Origin: an uncultured Clostridia bacterium | GTDB taxonomy: Bacteria; Bacillota; Clostridia; Peptostreptococcales; Anaerovoracaceae | Assembly: GCA_934256595.1 (NCBI GenBank) | Contig: CAKQOW010000003.1 | Coordinates: forward strand, 1 to 64,000 | DNA length: 64,000 bases | Reading direction: 5' to 3' | Made by a program: the position numbers and the translations under genes | Shown here: positions 1 through 6,742 of the stretch, piece after piece | Position numbering within the stretch: the stretch's first letter is position 1 | Layout: every line of letters begins with the position of its first letter | Notes under the pieces: generated by a model | Database searches by the model: none | Told to the model about the DNA's origin: nothing | Seen by the model: only the letters and a program-made list of their open reading frames with translations

Positions 1-75
1 AACACAGCAGTTAAGCTCCTTAGCGCTGATGATACTTGGCGGGCGACCGCCTGGGAAAGCAGGACGTTGCCGGTT
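1..75 (+). rRNA. rrf: 5S ribosomal RNA, 3' part
   Basis: The first 75 bases match the 3' two thirds of a Firmicutes 5S rRNA (AGCAGTTAAGCTCCTTAGCG, later GCAGGACGTTGCCGG). The 5' end lies outside the window, so this is the tail of an rRNA operon. A short T-rich stretch follows and then two tRNA genes, the usual rRNA-tRNA arrangement. Confidence 0.85.
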
Positions 76-84
76 TTTATTTAG

Positions 85-159
85 GGCCCTATGGTCAAGC
101 GGTTAAGACACCGCCCTTTCACGGCGGTAACTCGGGTTCGAGTCCCGATAGGGTCACCA
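85..159 (+). tRNA. tRNA-Glu (UUC)
   Basis: Cloverleaf read by eye. The acceptor arms GGCCCTA and TAGGGTC pair, the anticodon stem CCGCC/GGCGG closes the loop CTTTCAC with anticodon TTC, the T-loop is GGGTTCGAGTCCC and the CCA end is encoded. It lies 9 nt after the 5S rRNA and 7 nt before tRNA-Leu, so it is probably co-transcribed with the rRNA operon. Confidence 0.95.
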
Positions 160-166
160 AAAATAT

Positions 167-249
167 GCGCGTGTGGCGGAATTGGCAGACGCACTAGATT
201 TAGGTTCTAGCGGGAGACCGTAGGGGTTCAAGTCCCTTCACGCGCACCA
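167..249 (+). tRNA. tRNA-Leu (UAG)
   Basis: Class II tRNA with a long variable arm. The acceptor GCGCGTG pairs with CACGCGC, the anticodon stem CTAGA/TCTAG closes loop TTTAGGT (anticodon TAG), and CCA is encoded. It reads CUA and other CUN codons. It forms a tandem pair with the preceding tRNA-Glu, the same order as at 6195-6357. Confidence 0.95.
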
Positions 250-306
250 ATTTTGCACACGTCTAATTCCAGAATATATTTTCTGGATTTTTGCGTAAAT
301 TGAATA

Positions 307-476
307 CATCTGGATAGAGGAGCGGATGATATCAGTAGATACCGACTTGAAAGTTAAGGGCTTTCTTATATGCGGTATCGAAAGGAGATTCTGCCGAAGG
401 GAATTCTGCCTTGGAATTTACCTGGGACGTTATATAATATATAGCGGACTGTCGCTTTGCGGAGAGCTATCGATGG
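307..476 (+). promoter_or_regulatory. Lysine riboswitch (L box)
   Basis: The conserved lysine-aptamer blocks occur in order: GATAGAGG and GC at 313, AGTA at 334, AAAGGAG near 380, GCCGAAGG near 393, CTGGG near 422, GGACTGTCGC near 445 and GGAGAGCTATC at 461-471. Helix P1 pairs GATAG (313-317) with CTATC (467-471) and extends through CATC/GATG. A Rho-independent terminator follows at 503-543, before the transporter gene, so lysine binding is expected to switch transcription off. Confidence 0.88.
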
Positions 477-502
477 AATTAGGTTAATAGATATGATTGA
501 AA

Positions 503-543
503 TGCCATGGATATGCTTCAGATAGTTATTCATGGCACTTTTT
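503..543 (+). terminator. Riboswitch-controlled terminator
   Basis: An 11-bp stem (503-513 with 527-537, core TGCCATG/CATGGCA) is followed by CTTTTTATT. It lies between the lysine aptamer and the GGAGG site of the NhaC-type gene, the position of an expression platform. Confidence 0.8.
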
Positions 544-571
544 ATTATATTTTATTAACGGGAGGTTTGAA

Positions 572-2191
572 ATGAACAGAAACAGACTGATTTTTTTGAT
601 TAGTACAGCACTGCTTATTGTAATGATATGCCCGATGCTGTGCTTTGCTACAGGTGATGAAGCAGAATATGTACCTGCTTTATATGCAAAATGGTGGTCA
701 ATAATTCCGCCGCTGGTAGCTATAGGCCTTGCCCTTATAACTAAGGAGGTATACAGTTCACTGTTTATCGGTGTGGTTATAGGCGGAGTGCTTTATGCGG
801 GCGGTAACTTTGAAATGACAATGAACCACGTTCTTCAGGACGGTATCGTTGGCTCACTGTCAGACGCCTACAATGTAGGTATCCTTATTTTCCTTGTTAT
901 ACTCGGTGTAATCGTTGCACTGCTCAACAGAACAGGCGGCGCGGCTGCATTCGGAAAATGGGCAATCAAGAGAGTTAAGACTCAGACAGGCGTACAGCTT
1001 ATGACAATAATCCTTGGTATTCTGGTATTCATAGATGACTACTTCAACTGTCTTACAGTAGGAAGCGTTATGTCACCTATAGCAGAGGCTCAGGGCCTTC
1101 CGAGAACAAAGCTGGCATACCTTATAGACTCAACAGCAGCTCCTGTATGTATCATCGCTCCTATCTCATCATGGGCGGCAGCAGTAACAGGCTTTGTTGA
1201 CGGCGAAAACGGATTTGCACTGTTTATAAAGGCTATACCGTTTAACTTCTACGCTATTTTAACAATCGTTATGATGTTTACATTAGTTGCACTCAAGTTC
1301 GACTACGGTACAATGAAAAAATACGCGGACAAGCTTCTTGATGACACTACAGATACACAGGCCTCAGACCTTGAAACTGCAGTTTCAACTAACAGAAGAC
1401 GTGAAGGCGGAGTTATAGATTTAGTATTACCTGTTATAATTCTTATCATTGCATGCGTACTTGGTATGATTTATTCAGGCGGCTTCTTCTCAGGCGCAGG
1501 CTTTGTTGAAGCCTTCTCAGGCTCAGATGCTTCAGTAGGTCTTGTAATCGGCAGCGTTATAACTTTAATAATCACAGTTATAATCTATATGATAAGAGGA
1601 GTTATAAGCTTCAAGGACGCTATGGGCTGCATTCCTGAAGGATTTAAGGCAATGGTTGCTCCTATCCTTATTCTGACTCTTGCATGGACATTAAAGGCAA
1701 TGACTGACAGCCTTGGTATCGCGGAATTCGTAGCAGGCATAACAGAACATTTCGCAGGTTCACTTATGAGTATGCTTCCTGCAATAATATTCGTAATCGG
1801 CTGCGTACTTGCATTTGCATCAGGAACATCATGGGGAACATTCGGAATATTAATTCCAATCGTTGTAGAAGTATTCCAGAACAGCGATCCTCAGCTTATG
1901 ATCGTATCGATTTCAGCTTGTATGGCAGGCGCTGTAGTTGGTGACCACTGCTCACCTATTTCGGATACAACTATTATGTCAAGTGCAGGTTCAAAATGTA
2001 ATCATATCGCACACGTTTCAACACAGATTCCGTATGCAATTACAGCAGCCTCAGTTTCATTTGTTACATACATAATTGCAGGCTTCACAAGATCAGCATG
2101 GATTTCACTTCCTGCAGGTATCATTATGATGATCGGAACACTGCTTGTTATAAGGGCTATCCAGAGATCAAAGACATCAAAGACAGCATAA
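572..2191 (+). CDS. NhaC-family antiporter, probable lysine transporter
   Basis: Polytopic inner-membrane transporter of 539 residues, roughly 12 hydrophobic segments. Family marks of the NhaC Na+/H+ antiporter group are the WGTFGILIPI segment near residue 421 and GDHCSPISDTT near residue 457. The start at 572 follows GGAGG by 7 nt; an in-frame ATG at 497 lies upstream of the riboswitch terminator and is unlikely. The first 25 residues are signal-like. A lysine riboswitch directly upstream implies repression by lysine. NhaC-superfamily members under L-box control have been proposed to import lysine, so that substrate is more likely here than simple Na+/H+ exchange; this is inference from regulation. 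Confidence 0.85.
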   Translation: MNRNRLIFLISTALLIVMICPMLCFATGDEAEYVPALYAKWWSIIPPLVAIGLALITKEVYSSLFIGVVIGGVLYAGGNFEMTMNHVLQDGIVGSLSDAYNVGILIFLVILGVIVALLNRTGGAAAFGKWAIKRVKTQTGVQLMTIILGILVFIDDYFNCLTVGSVMSPIAEAQGLPRTKLAYLIDSTAAPVCIIAPISSWAAAVTGFVDGENGFALFIKAIPFNFYAILTIVMMFTLVALKFDYGTMKKYADKLLDDTTDTQASDLETAVSTNRRREGGVIDLVLPVIILIIACVLGMIYSGGFFSGAGFVEAFSGSDASVGLVIGSVITLIITVIIYMIRGVISFKDAMGCIPEGFKAMVAPILILTLAWTLKAMTDSLGIAEFVAGITEHFAGSLMSMLPAIIFVIGCVLAFASGTSWGTFGILIPIVVEVFQNSDPQLMIVSISACMAGAVVGDHCSPISDTTIMSSAGSKCNHIAHVSTQIPYAITAASVSFVTYIIAGFTRSAWISLPAGIIMMIGTLLVIRAIQRSKTSKTA

Positions 2192-2209
2192 ACTTAACAT
2201 TATATAAAC

Positions 2210-2246
2210 AAAGACAGAGTGGAGCAAATCCATTCTGTCTTTTAAA
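2210..2246. terminator. Bidirectional terminator
   Basis: AAAGACAGAGTGGA pairs with TCCATTCTGTCTTT across a short loop, with A residues before and T residues after. It sits between the convergent NhaC-type gene and the minus-strand membrane protein gene and can serve both. Confidence 0.8.
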
Positions 2247-2250
2247 TTCT

Positions 2251-2967
2251 CTATTTTCTTCTGCCGCACAGGTATTCCGTGCAGTTTCTGCATTTTATCG
2301 CATCGTTGCTGCCTTCCCAGAACCTTTCCGGGTACTTCATATTATATATCTCCCATATTGCCAGCGTTATAAGCGACATTGCAAGCAGACTTATCGTGAA
2401 GAAGCCTTTGCAGAATATGCCGGGCAGAAACATCATAAAATAGTCCCAGTTAAAAATCCTGCAGGTATTGCAGCAGCGGTTTTTCATTATCCATTCCTTG
2501 AACGGACACCAGAACAGCACGCATATCAGATCACATACATAAAACACGGTAATTATAACCAGGAGCAGCCGGTTGTCGATGACAGAGGCTTTTTTGAGTA
2601 CCCCTATAACTGCGGTAAGCGCCAGCCACAAAAGCAGTACCTTGACAGCGTCAAGACCGCTTTGCTTTGTGTGATGCTTCAAAGTGTCAGGACAGTGGGG
2701 GACTTCCGTGTCTATGTAATGAATTCCAAACTGTTTCTGCGAACCTATTGAAACAAGATTTCTGGTGGGGACAACCTGCATTATCATACTGACGATCCAG
2801 ATTATCCATATTATGTGCAGCAGAGTAAACTGCCGGAAAAAATTAAAGCCGTTCAGGATGATGAACGCTTCAGACTTTAAAAAATACATCACAAGGATTA
2901 CAGCAAGGACTGCAAGCCGAAATACAAACCTTGAAATGTATTTTGCTCTCATAGGTATTCTTTTCAT
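2251..2967 (-). CDS. Cysteine-rich integral membrane protein, unknown function
   Basis: A 238-residue protein with about five hydrophobic segments (near residues 10-30, 43-65, 105-125, 130-155, 185-208). Cysteines cluster in the last third: C-P-F-K near 155, R-C-C-N-T-C near 165, and C-R-N-C-T-E-Y-L-C close to the C-terminus. Such pairs could bind metal or form disulfides, but I do not recognise the family. It is monocistronic, convergent with the transporter and followed by a bidirectional terminator. The upstream GAAAGG is a modest ribosome site. The plus-strand frame over the same DNA is not supported. Confidence 0.6.
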   Translation of the reverse strand: MKRIPMRAKYISRFVFRLAVLAVILVMYFLKSEAFIILNGFNFFRQFTLLHIIWIIWIVSMIMQVVPTRNLVSIGSQKQFGIHYIDTEVPHCPDTLKHHTKQSGLDAVKVLLLWLALTAVIGVLKKASVIDNRLLLVIITVFYVCDLICVLFWCPFKEWIMKNRCCNTCRIFNWDYFMMFLPGIFCKGFFTISLLAMSLITLAIWEIYNMKYPERFWEGSNDAIKCRNCTEYLCGRRK

Positions 2968-3065
2968 AAAATCAACTGTGTGCCTTTCACTGAATATATA
3001 AGTCTTTACGGATAGTATTATACAACAGATTGCATGATTAATGTTGCTTTATTTTTCTCCTGAGA

Positions 3066-3105
3066 GATGAAAAATATCCCTGATAGGATTAACCTCAGGG
3101 ATATT
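3066..3105 (-). terminator. Terminator of cupin-ferredoxin operon
   Basis: AATATCCCTGA (3073-3083) pairs with TCAGGGATATT (3095-3105). Read on the minus strand the stem is followed by TTTTTCATC. It ends the two-gene operon at 3117-3650. Confidence 0.75.
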
Positions 3106-3116
3106 ATACGTTGCAT

Positions 3117-3299
3117 CTAGTATGAAATTACGTTTACAGGACAGTCTGCTGCCGCCTGCTTTGCTTTTTCTTCTGTAGCTTCGTCCGGCTGGTTATAGAC
3201 CTCTGCAAGACCATCATCTGCCATACGGAAAACCTCAGGGCATATCTGCTCACACATACCGCAGCCGATACAGCCGCTGCGTTCGATTGATACGTTCAA
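3117..3299 (-). CDS. Small ferredoxin, single [4Fe-4S] type
   Basis: A 60-residue electron carrier. Cysteines C10, C13, C16 and C53 (the last in D-C-P-V) fit the ligands of a one-cluster ferredoxin; C20, followed by Pro, is the position that often forms a disulfide in such proteins. The acidic surface (many D/E between 27 and 45) is typical. It starts 3 nt after the cupin stop codon, so the two are almost certainly co-transcribed. The redox partner cannot be told from context. Confidence 0.88.
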   Translation of the reverse strand: MNVSIERSGCIGCGMCEQICPEVFRMADDGLAEVYNQPDEATEEKAKQAAADCPVNVISY

Positions 3300-3302
3300 A
3301 AT

Positions 3303-3650
3303 CTACTCTACCTCCTCAGGAAATATGACTGTAAGGAGCATTTTGAAACGCTCGGCAGCATATACGGCGTGAGGCTTGCCTGCGGGCATTACAATGGCTT
3401 CTCCCGCCGACAGGATATTTTCTTTGCCGTCTATTGTGATTTTGCCTGTGCCGTCAAGAACTATAATCATGGCATCTCCGCCCGAACTGTGAGTGCTTAT
3501 CTCCTCGTCCTTTTCAAAGGCAAAGAGGGTAAGACTGTGGTGGCTGTTTTGAGCAAGTGTCTTGCTTACAACCTGTCCGGGCTGATATGAGATTTCATCA
3601 GCTATTTTTAACGGTGTTTCGTGTTCTATATTCTTTATATACTGTTTCAT
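3303..3650 (-). CDS. Small cupin-domain protein
   Basis: A 115-residue single-domain cupin. The beta-barrel motifs are visible: a His-containing first motif near residue 53 and the second motif P-A-G-K-P-H-A near residue 90, where H94 would be a metal ligand. The start has a clear AAGGAG site 9 nt upstream. It is the first gene of an operon with the ferredoxin. Cupins of this size are found as metal-dependent enzymes or sugar/small-molecule binders; the ligand is not predictable. No link to the upstream tRNA-Leu is evident, as they are divergent. Confidence 0.8.
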   Translation of the reverse strand: MKQYIKNIEHETPLKIADEISYQPGQVVSKTLAQNSHHSLTLFAFEKDEEISTHSSGGDAMIIVLDGTGKITIDGKENILSAGEAIVMPAGKPHAVYAAERFKMLLTVIFPEEVE

Positions 3651-3758
3651 TTGTTCATTGCTCCTTTTTAATTAATATCCCCGATTAAGGTATAATTATT
3701 CCGGTAGATATTATAGCATAATATATAAAAAAATTTATAACAAAATGACAAAAAAACC

Positions 3759-3787
3759 TTGCTTTATTTATCAGTCCGTTGTATACT
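3759..3787 (+). promoter_or_regulatory. Promoter of tRNA-Leu(AAG)
   Basis: TTGCTT (3759-3764) and TATACT (3782-3787) are separated by exactly 17 bp. The predicted start lies about 10 nt upstream of the mature tRNA end at 3806. Confidence 0.7.
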
Positions 3788-3805
3788 AATACAGTACTTT
3801 GATAC

Positions 3806-3890
3806 GCGCTTGTGGCGGAACTGGCAGACGCGCTAGACTAAGGATTTAGTGAGTAACATCGTATGGGTTCGAGTCCCTTCAAGCGCACCA
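3806..3890 (+). tRNA. tRNA-Leu (AAG)
   Basis: Class II tRNA: acceptor GCGCTTG pairs with CAAGCGC, a long variable arm is present and CCA is encoded. The anticodon stem CTAGA/TTTAG (one G-U) closes loop CTAAGGA, giving anticodon AAG. An A at position 34 is normally deaminated to inosine; outside tRNA-Arg(ACG) this is uncommon in bacteria. It has its own promoter and terminator. Confidence 0.92.
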
Positions 3891-3897
3891 ACATTAC

Positions 3898-3928
3898 AAA
3901 AAATCACTGAGTTTTTCAGTGATTTTTT
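3898..3928. terminator. Bidirectional terminator
   Basis: AAATCACTGA pairs with TCAGTGATTT around a GTTTT loop, with A and T runs on either side. It ends the tRNA-Leu transcript and, read on the other strand, the MerR-family gene. Confidence 0.85.
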
Positions 3929-4721
3929 ATTTGTCTTTTGTTGATATAAACTTGATAGGCATGGCAACCTGTGTCACATAGGCTTCTTTGTTGGTGCCGT
4001 GCGTAGGAGGTCCCTCCATATAGATGTTACGGAAATATCCGTGAGGTGTCATATCTTTATCACGAGCATAATTGAGAAGCTTTGAGTGAATGTCCGGAAT
4101 TTTTTCATAAGGTCCGCGATGGTAGATACAAAGAGCGCTGACCTGAGGAAATACTTTGACAGCTTCTCCTGTGCTGTCAGATGCTATTGGTATTGCGTAG
4201 ATACCGTCGTTTTCGGAGGCCGTTGAAACGAAGGTACACATTTTGTTTTCGACATCGGCAGCATAGTGCTTAAGCGTGCTGATATATGTATCCCGAAGCT
4301 CTGCAGTTTTAAGACTGATATCAGCATTATGAAATTCACGGCAAAAGGCTGTAAAGCCCGGAAGTGTTACATTGAGGATTTCCGGCTCACACTCGTTTGA
4401 CTGACGAAGTTGCAGCTGCGCTATATGCTGGTCCAGCTGATTGCGCAGCAGTATAAGGCGGTTTATCTGTTCATCAAGAGTTTTGGTGTTGCCAAAATAG
4501 TTCTTTATTTCAGCCAGCGACAGCCCTAAATTCTGCAGTGAGCGGATCAGTCGTATATGCACTATATTCTCGGCGGAATAATGACGAAAGCTCTGACCGT
4601 CATTTTTTGAGGCAGGCGTCAGCAGACCGAGGTTTTCGTAATTAATCAGTATACGCCTTGTAAGCCCCAGTGCTTTAGTAACTTCTCCTATCTGAAACAG
4701 TTCTTTTTCATTGTTTTTCAT
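3927..4721 (-). CDS. MerR-family regulator with GyrI-like effector domain
   Basis: A 264-residue transcription factor. Residues 8-75 are a MerR winged helix-turn-helix (I-G-E-V-T-K-A-L-G-L-T, then the Y-E-N-L-G-L-L segment); residues 80-110 form the dimer coiled coil; residues 115-260 resemble the GyrI-like ligand pocket of BmrR-type multidrug sensors (H-R-G-P-Y-E near 205, G-P-P-T-H near 240). It is divergent from the bactofilin genes; a promoter with a dyad in its spacer lies between. Ligands are likely hydrophobic or cationic small molecules. Autoregulation or control of the neighbours is inference. Confidence 0.88.
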   Translation of the reverse strand: MKNNEKELFQIGEVTKALGLTRRILINYENLGLLTPASKNDGQSFRHYSAENIVHIRLIRSLQNLGLSLAEIKNYFGNTKTLDEQINRLILLRNQLDQHIAQLQLRQSNECEPEILNVTLPGFTAFCREFHNADISLKTAELRDTYISTLKHYAADVENKMCTFVSTASENDGIYAIPIASDSTGEAVKVFPQVSALCIYHRGPYEKIPDIHSKLLNYARDKDMTPHGYFRNIYMEGPPTHGTNKEAYVTQVAMPIKFISTKDK

Positions 4722-4768
4722 ATATGCTCCTGTATGCTAGAAAATGTGTGAAATTTAAATGAAATTAC

Positions 4769-4797
4769 TTGACTTGAACACTGATGTTCATTATAAA
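4769..4797 (+). promoter_or_regulatory. Bactofilin promoter with dyad in the spacer
   Basis: TTGACT (4769-4774) and TATAAA (4792-4797) are 17 bp apart, and the spacer holds the inverted repeat TGAACA-CTGA-TGTTCA (4775-4790). A dyad between -35 and -10 is where MerR-family proteins bind, and the MerR-family gene is divergent from this point. MerR promoters usually have a longer 19-20 bp spacer, so the mode of control is uncertain. Confidence 0.6.
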
Positions 4798-4919
4798 ATA
4801 TTATATAGATTGTCGGCAGCCCTGTCAACCACAGGAAGCCCCGGCTAAATACAAATGAGATATACAGTAAATGACTTACTACTGATAATACATATGACCG
4901 TACAGGAGGGACTGCAATT

Positions 4920-5531
4920 ATGGCATTAAAAGACAATTTCACACAGGCTGTTAAAGGACTCACAGGCTATGACGGTTCTGTTGAAAAAACTGAACCAAAA
5001 GACAATCACCATATAGCAGACACAGGTATAATTAAGCCTGCCGATGTAATAGTGGTTAACAAAGAACAGCAGAACTACAGCTCAATAATTACAAAGAGTA
5101 TGAGCATTACAGGTAATATACAGAGCAGCAACGAGCTTCAGGTATACGGCAGCGTTAAAGGCGATATTGTTTCCGACAGATCAGTTATGGTAAACGGTCT
5201 TGTTCTGGGCAACATCAAGGCTAAGCAGCTTACAGCCAAGGCCAGCATGATCAAAGGAGATATTAACCTTACAGGAGATGCAGTGTTTGAGGCAGAGAGT
5301 GTAATCGTAGGCAATCTTAATACTGACAATCTTGAGCTCAGCGGTAAAATCAAAGGCAACATTGATGCCAAGGGAGTCGCGCAGCTTAATCCGTCAGCAT
5401 TAATACAGGGGGATCTCAAGGCATCGCATATGTCAGCAGCTCTCGGTTCCAAGATAAACGGTCGTATAATCACAGATGAAGTCGAAGATGCTGATTTCGA
5501 AAGAGCACTGGATTTTGAGATAGAGGAGTAG
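4920..5531 (+). CDS. Bactofilin (polymer-forming cytoskeletal protein)
   Basis: A 203-residue protein with a central bactofilin domain (about residues 58-180) made of short repeated beta-strand turns (G-S-V-K-G-D-I, G-L-V-L-G-N-I, G-K-I-K-G-N-I), flanked by charged, flexible ends. Bactofilins form non-polar filaments at the membrane and position cell-wall or surface machinery. GGAGGG lies 9 nt before the ATG. It is the first of two bactofilin genes 7 nt apart. Confidence 0.9.
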   Translation: MALKDNFTQAVKGLTGYDGSVEKTEPKDNHHIADTGIIKPADVIVVNKEQQNYSSIITKSMSITGNIQSSNELQVYGSVKGDIVSDRSVMVNGLVLGNIKAKQLTAKASMIKGDINLTGDAVFEAESVIVGNLNTDNLELSGKIKGNIDAKGVAQLNPSALIQGDLKASHMSAALGSKINGRIITDEVEDADFERALDFEIEE

Positions 5532-5538
5532 TCGGATA

Positions 5539-6051
5539 ATGAAAGAGAATAATACGACAGAAATAAAAGAACCTGAAGAAAAAGAAACAGCAGCGCCAGA
5601 AGAGAAAGCGGAGCTGGTTAATGCAGTCAAAGACGAATACGGCATTATATCAAAAGATACAAAGATAACCGGTAATATCAAAACAGAAGGACATATTACC
5701 ATAGAAGGTACAGTTAAAGGCAACATAGAGGCCAAGGGTAATGTAGTTGTGTCCGGAAGTGTTTTCGGCAATATATCCTGCGACAATCTGATACTTCAAA
5801 ACGGCGATCTTTCTGACAGTGAGATAACCGCAAAGGGCCACGTTATAATTGAGAACGGGGTTTCAGTTAAGGGTCAGGTTAAATGTAAGGATATAACCAT
5901 ATACGGTAAACTGGACGGAACTGCCGAAGCAAAAGAAAAAGCCGAAATCGGGGAGGACGGTATATTTTCAGGCAAGCTGAAGGCAGGCAGCCTCGGAGTT
6001 CATCCGGGAGCCAAAATTACAGGCACAGTAAATATTTCAGGTCAGAATTAA
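5539..6051 (+). CDS. Second bactofilin paralogue
   Basis: A 170-residue bactofilin whose N-terminal 35 residues are very acidic and lysine-rich (E/K repeats), followed by the right-handed beta-helix repeats (G-T-V-K-G-N-I, G-S-V-F-G-N-I, G-K-L-D-G-T). The ribosome site GAGGAG overlaps the end of the upstream bactofilin gene, so translation is probably coupled. Paired bactofilins often co-polymerise; this is family knowledge and not shown here. A long stem-loop follows. Confidence 0.9.
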   Translation: MKENNTTEIKEPEEKETAAPEEKAELVNAVKDEYGIISKDTKITGNIKTEGHITIEGTVKGNIEAKGNVVVSGSVFGNISCDNLILQNGDLSDSEITAKGHVIIENGVSVKGQVKCKDITIYGKLDGTAEAKEKAEIGEDGIFSGKLKAGSLGVHPGAKITGTVNISGQN

Positions 6052-6067
6052 TACAAAAAGAGGGTAG

Positions 6068-6118
6068 TAATTACGGCAGTTTGCTTTTATCATAAAGTGG
6101 CTGCTGTAATTAATTATT
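6068..6118 (+). terminator. Terminator-like hairpin after bactofilins
   Basis: TAATTACGGCAG (6068-6079) pairs over its full 12 bases with CTGCTGTAATTA (6101-6112), one G-U included. The following T tract is weak (ATTATTTG), so termination may be partial. Confidence 0.55.
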
Positions 6119-6194
6119 TGAGCAAAAACATTTGCAAATATATTAAATTTAGCCTTGAAATCTGAGAAATTTATAGTATAATAATAGAGTATCT

Positions 6195-6269
6195 GGTCCT
6201 ATGGTCAAGAGGTTAAGACACCGCCCTCTCACGGCGGTAACCCGGGTTCGATTCCCGGTAGGACTACCA
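6195..6269 (+). tRNA. tRNA-Glu (CUC)
   Basis: Nearly identical in layout to the tRNA-Glu at 85, but the loop is CTCTCAC, giving anticodon CTC for GAG codons. The acceptor GGTCCTA pairs with TAGGACT through a terminal G1-U72 wobble, slightly unusual. CCA is encoded. It forms a pair with the following tRNA-Leu, 3 nt away. Confidence 0.94.
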
Positions 6270-6272
6270 TCT

Positions 6273-6357
6273 GCGGATATGGCGGAATTGGCAGACGCGC
6301 ACGGTTCAGGTCCGTGTGAGTAACATCATGGGGGTTCGAATCCCTTTATCCGCACCA
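6273..6357 (+). tRNA. tRNA-Leu (CAG)
   Basis: Class II tRNA with acceptor GCGGATA/TATCCGC, anticodon stem CACGG/CCGTG, loop TTCAGGT (anticodon CAG) and an encoded CCA. It reads CUG. It follows tRNA-Glu(CUC) by 3 nt and precedes a terminator. Confidence 0.95.
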
Positions 6358-6361
6358 AATC

Positions 6362-6391
6362 AAAAAAGACATCCATGTGGGTGCCTTTTTT
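6362..6391 (+). terminator. tRNA operon terminator
   Basis: AAAAAAG...CATCC pairs with GGGTG...CTTTTTT around ATGT, with one A/C mismatch. The T run ends the tRNA Glu-Leu transcript. Confidence 0.8.
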
Positions 6392-6742
6392 AATTTTATA
6401 TGAAAAATGATATATTTTCCTATCTAAAGGAAATTTTTCTGAGAAACCGCAGAATGATTTCCGGCTTTATCGGAGAAATTATCTGCTCTGTCAGAGATTG
6501 TTCTACAGTAAACATCATGACAGAGAAATACGAAGAACGGCAGGAACTGCCATTATAGCCTGATAAATATTCCTGCATCAGCGGGGAGCTTGCAGAAATT
6601 TCATCACGCAGGTGATGAGAGGTTCAATCATAGGGGAAGTCCTCAATATAGGCGGCGACAACGGCAACTGTAATCCTAAGCTTGCCCGTTTGTACGCCGG
6701 ATAACATCTACACGGAATAGTAATTGTCACAGGAGGAAAAGC
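6392..6742 (+). other. 350-bp leader region with no confident gene; possible structured RNA
   Basis: Between the tRNA terminator and the transglutaminase-like gene I find no convincing coding region. A 52-codon open frame (6400-6558) has no ribosome site. From about 6590 to 6715 the sequence is C/G-richer and has segments (AGGGGAAG near 6634, GGCAACTGTAA near 6664, TAAGC and GCCCG near 6677) that loosely recall cobalamin-riboswitch blocks, but the diagnostic middle block is missing. It may be a structured 5' leader of unknown class. A good AGGAGG site at 6731-6736 serves the gene. Confidence 0.25.

Noticed and set aside
497..571. Upstream in-frame start for the NhaC-type gene
   Set aside because: The extra codons run through the riboswitch terminator hairpin; the GGAGG site and signal-like N-terminus support the ATG at 572.
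2098..2751. 217-codon plus-strand frame
   Set aside because: It overlaps the NhaC gene end and a terminator and lies opposite a membrane protein gene with a better start.
6590..6715. Cobalamin riboswitch
   Set aside because: Some blocks are similar, but the GGTG-AAA-TCC middle block is missing and the downstream gene is not a B12 function; kept only as a possible structured leader.
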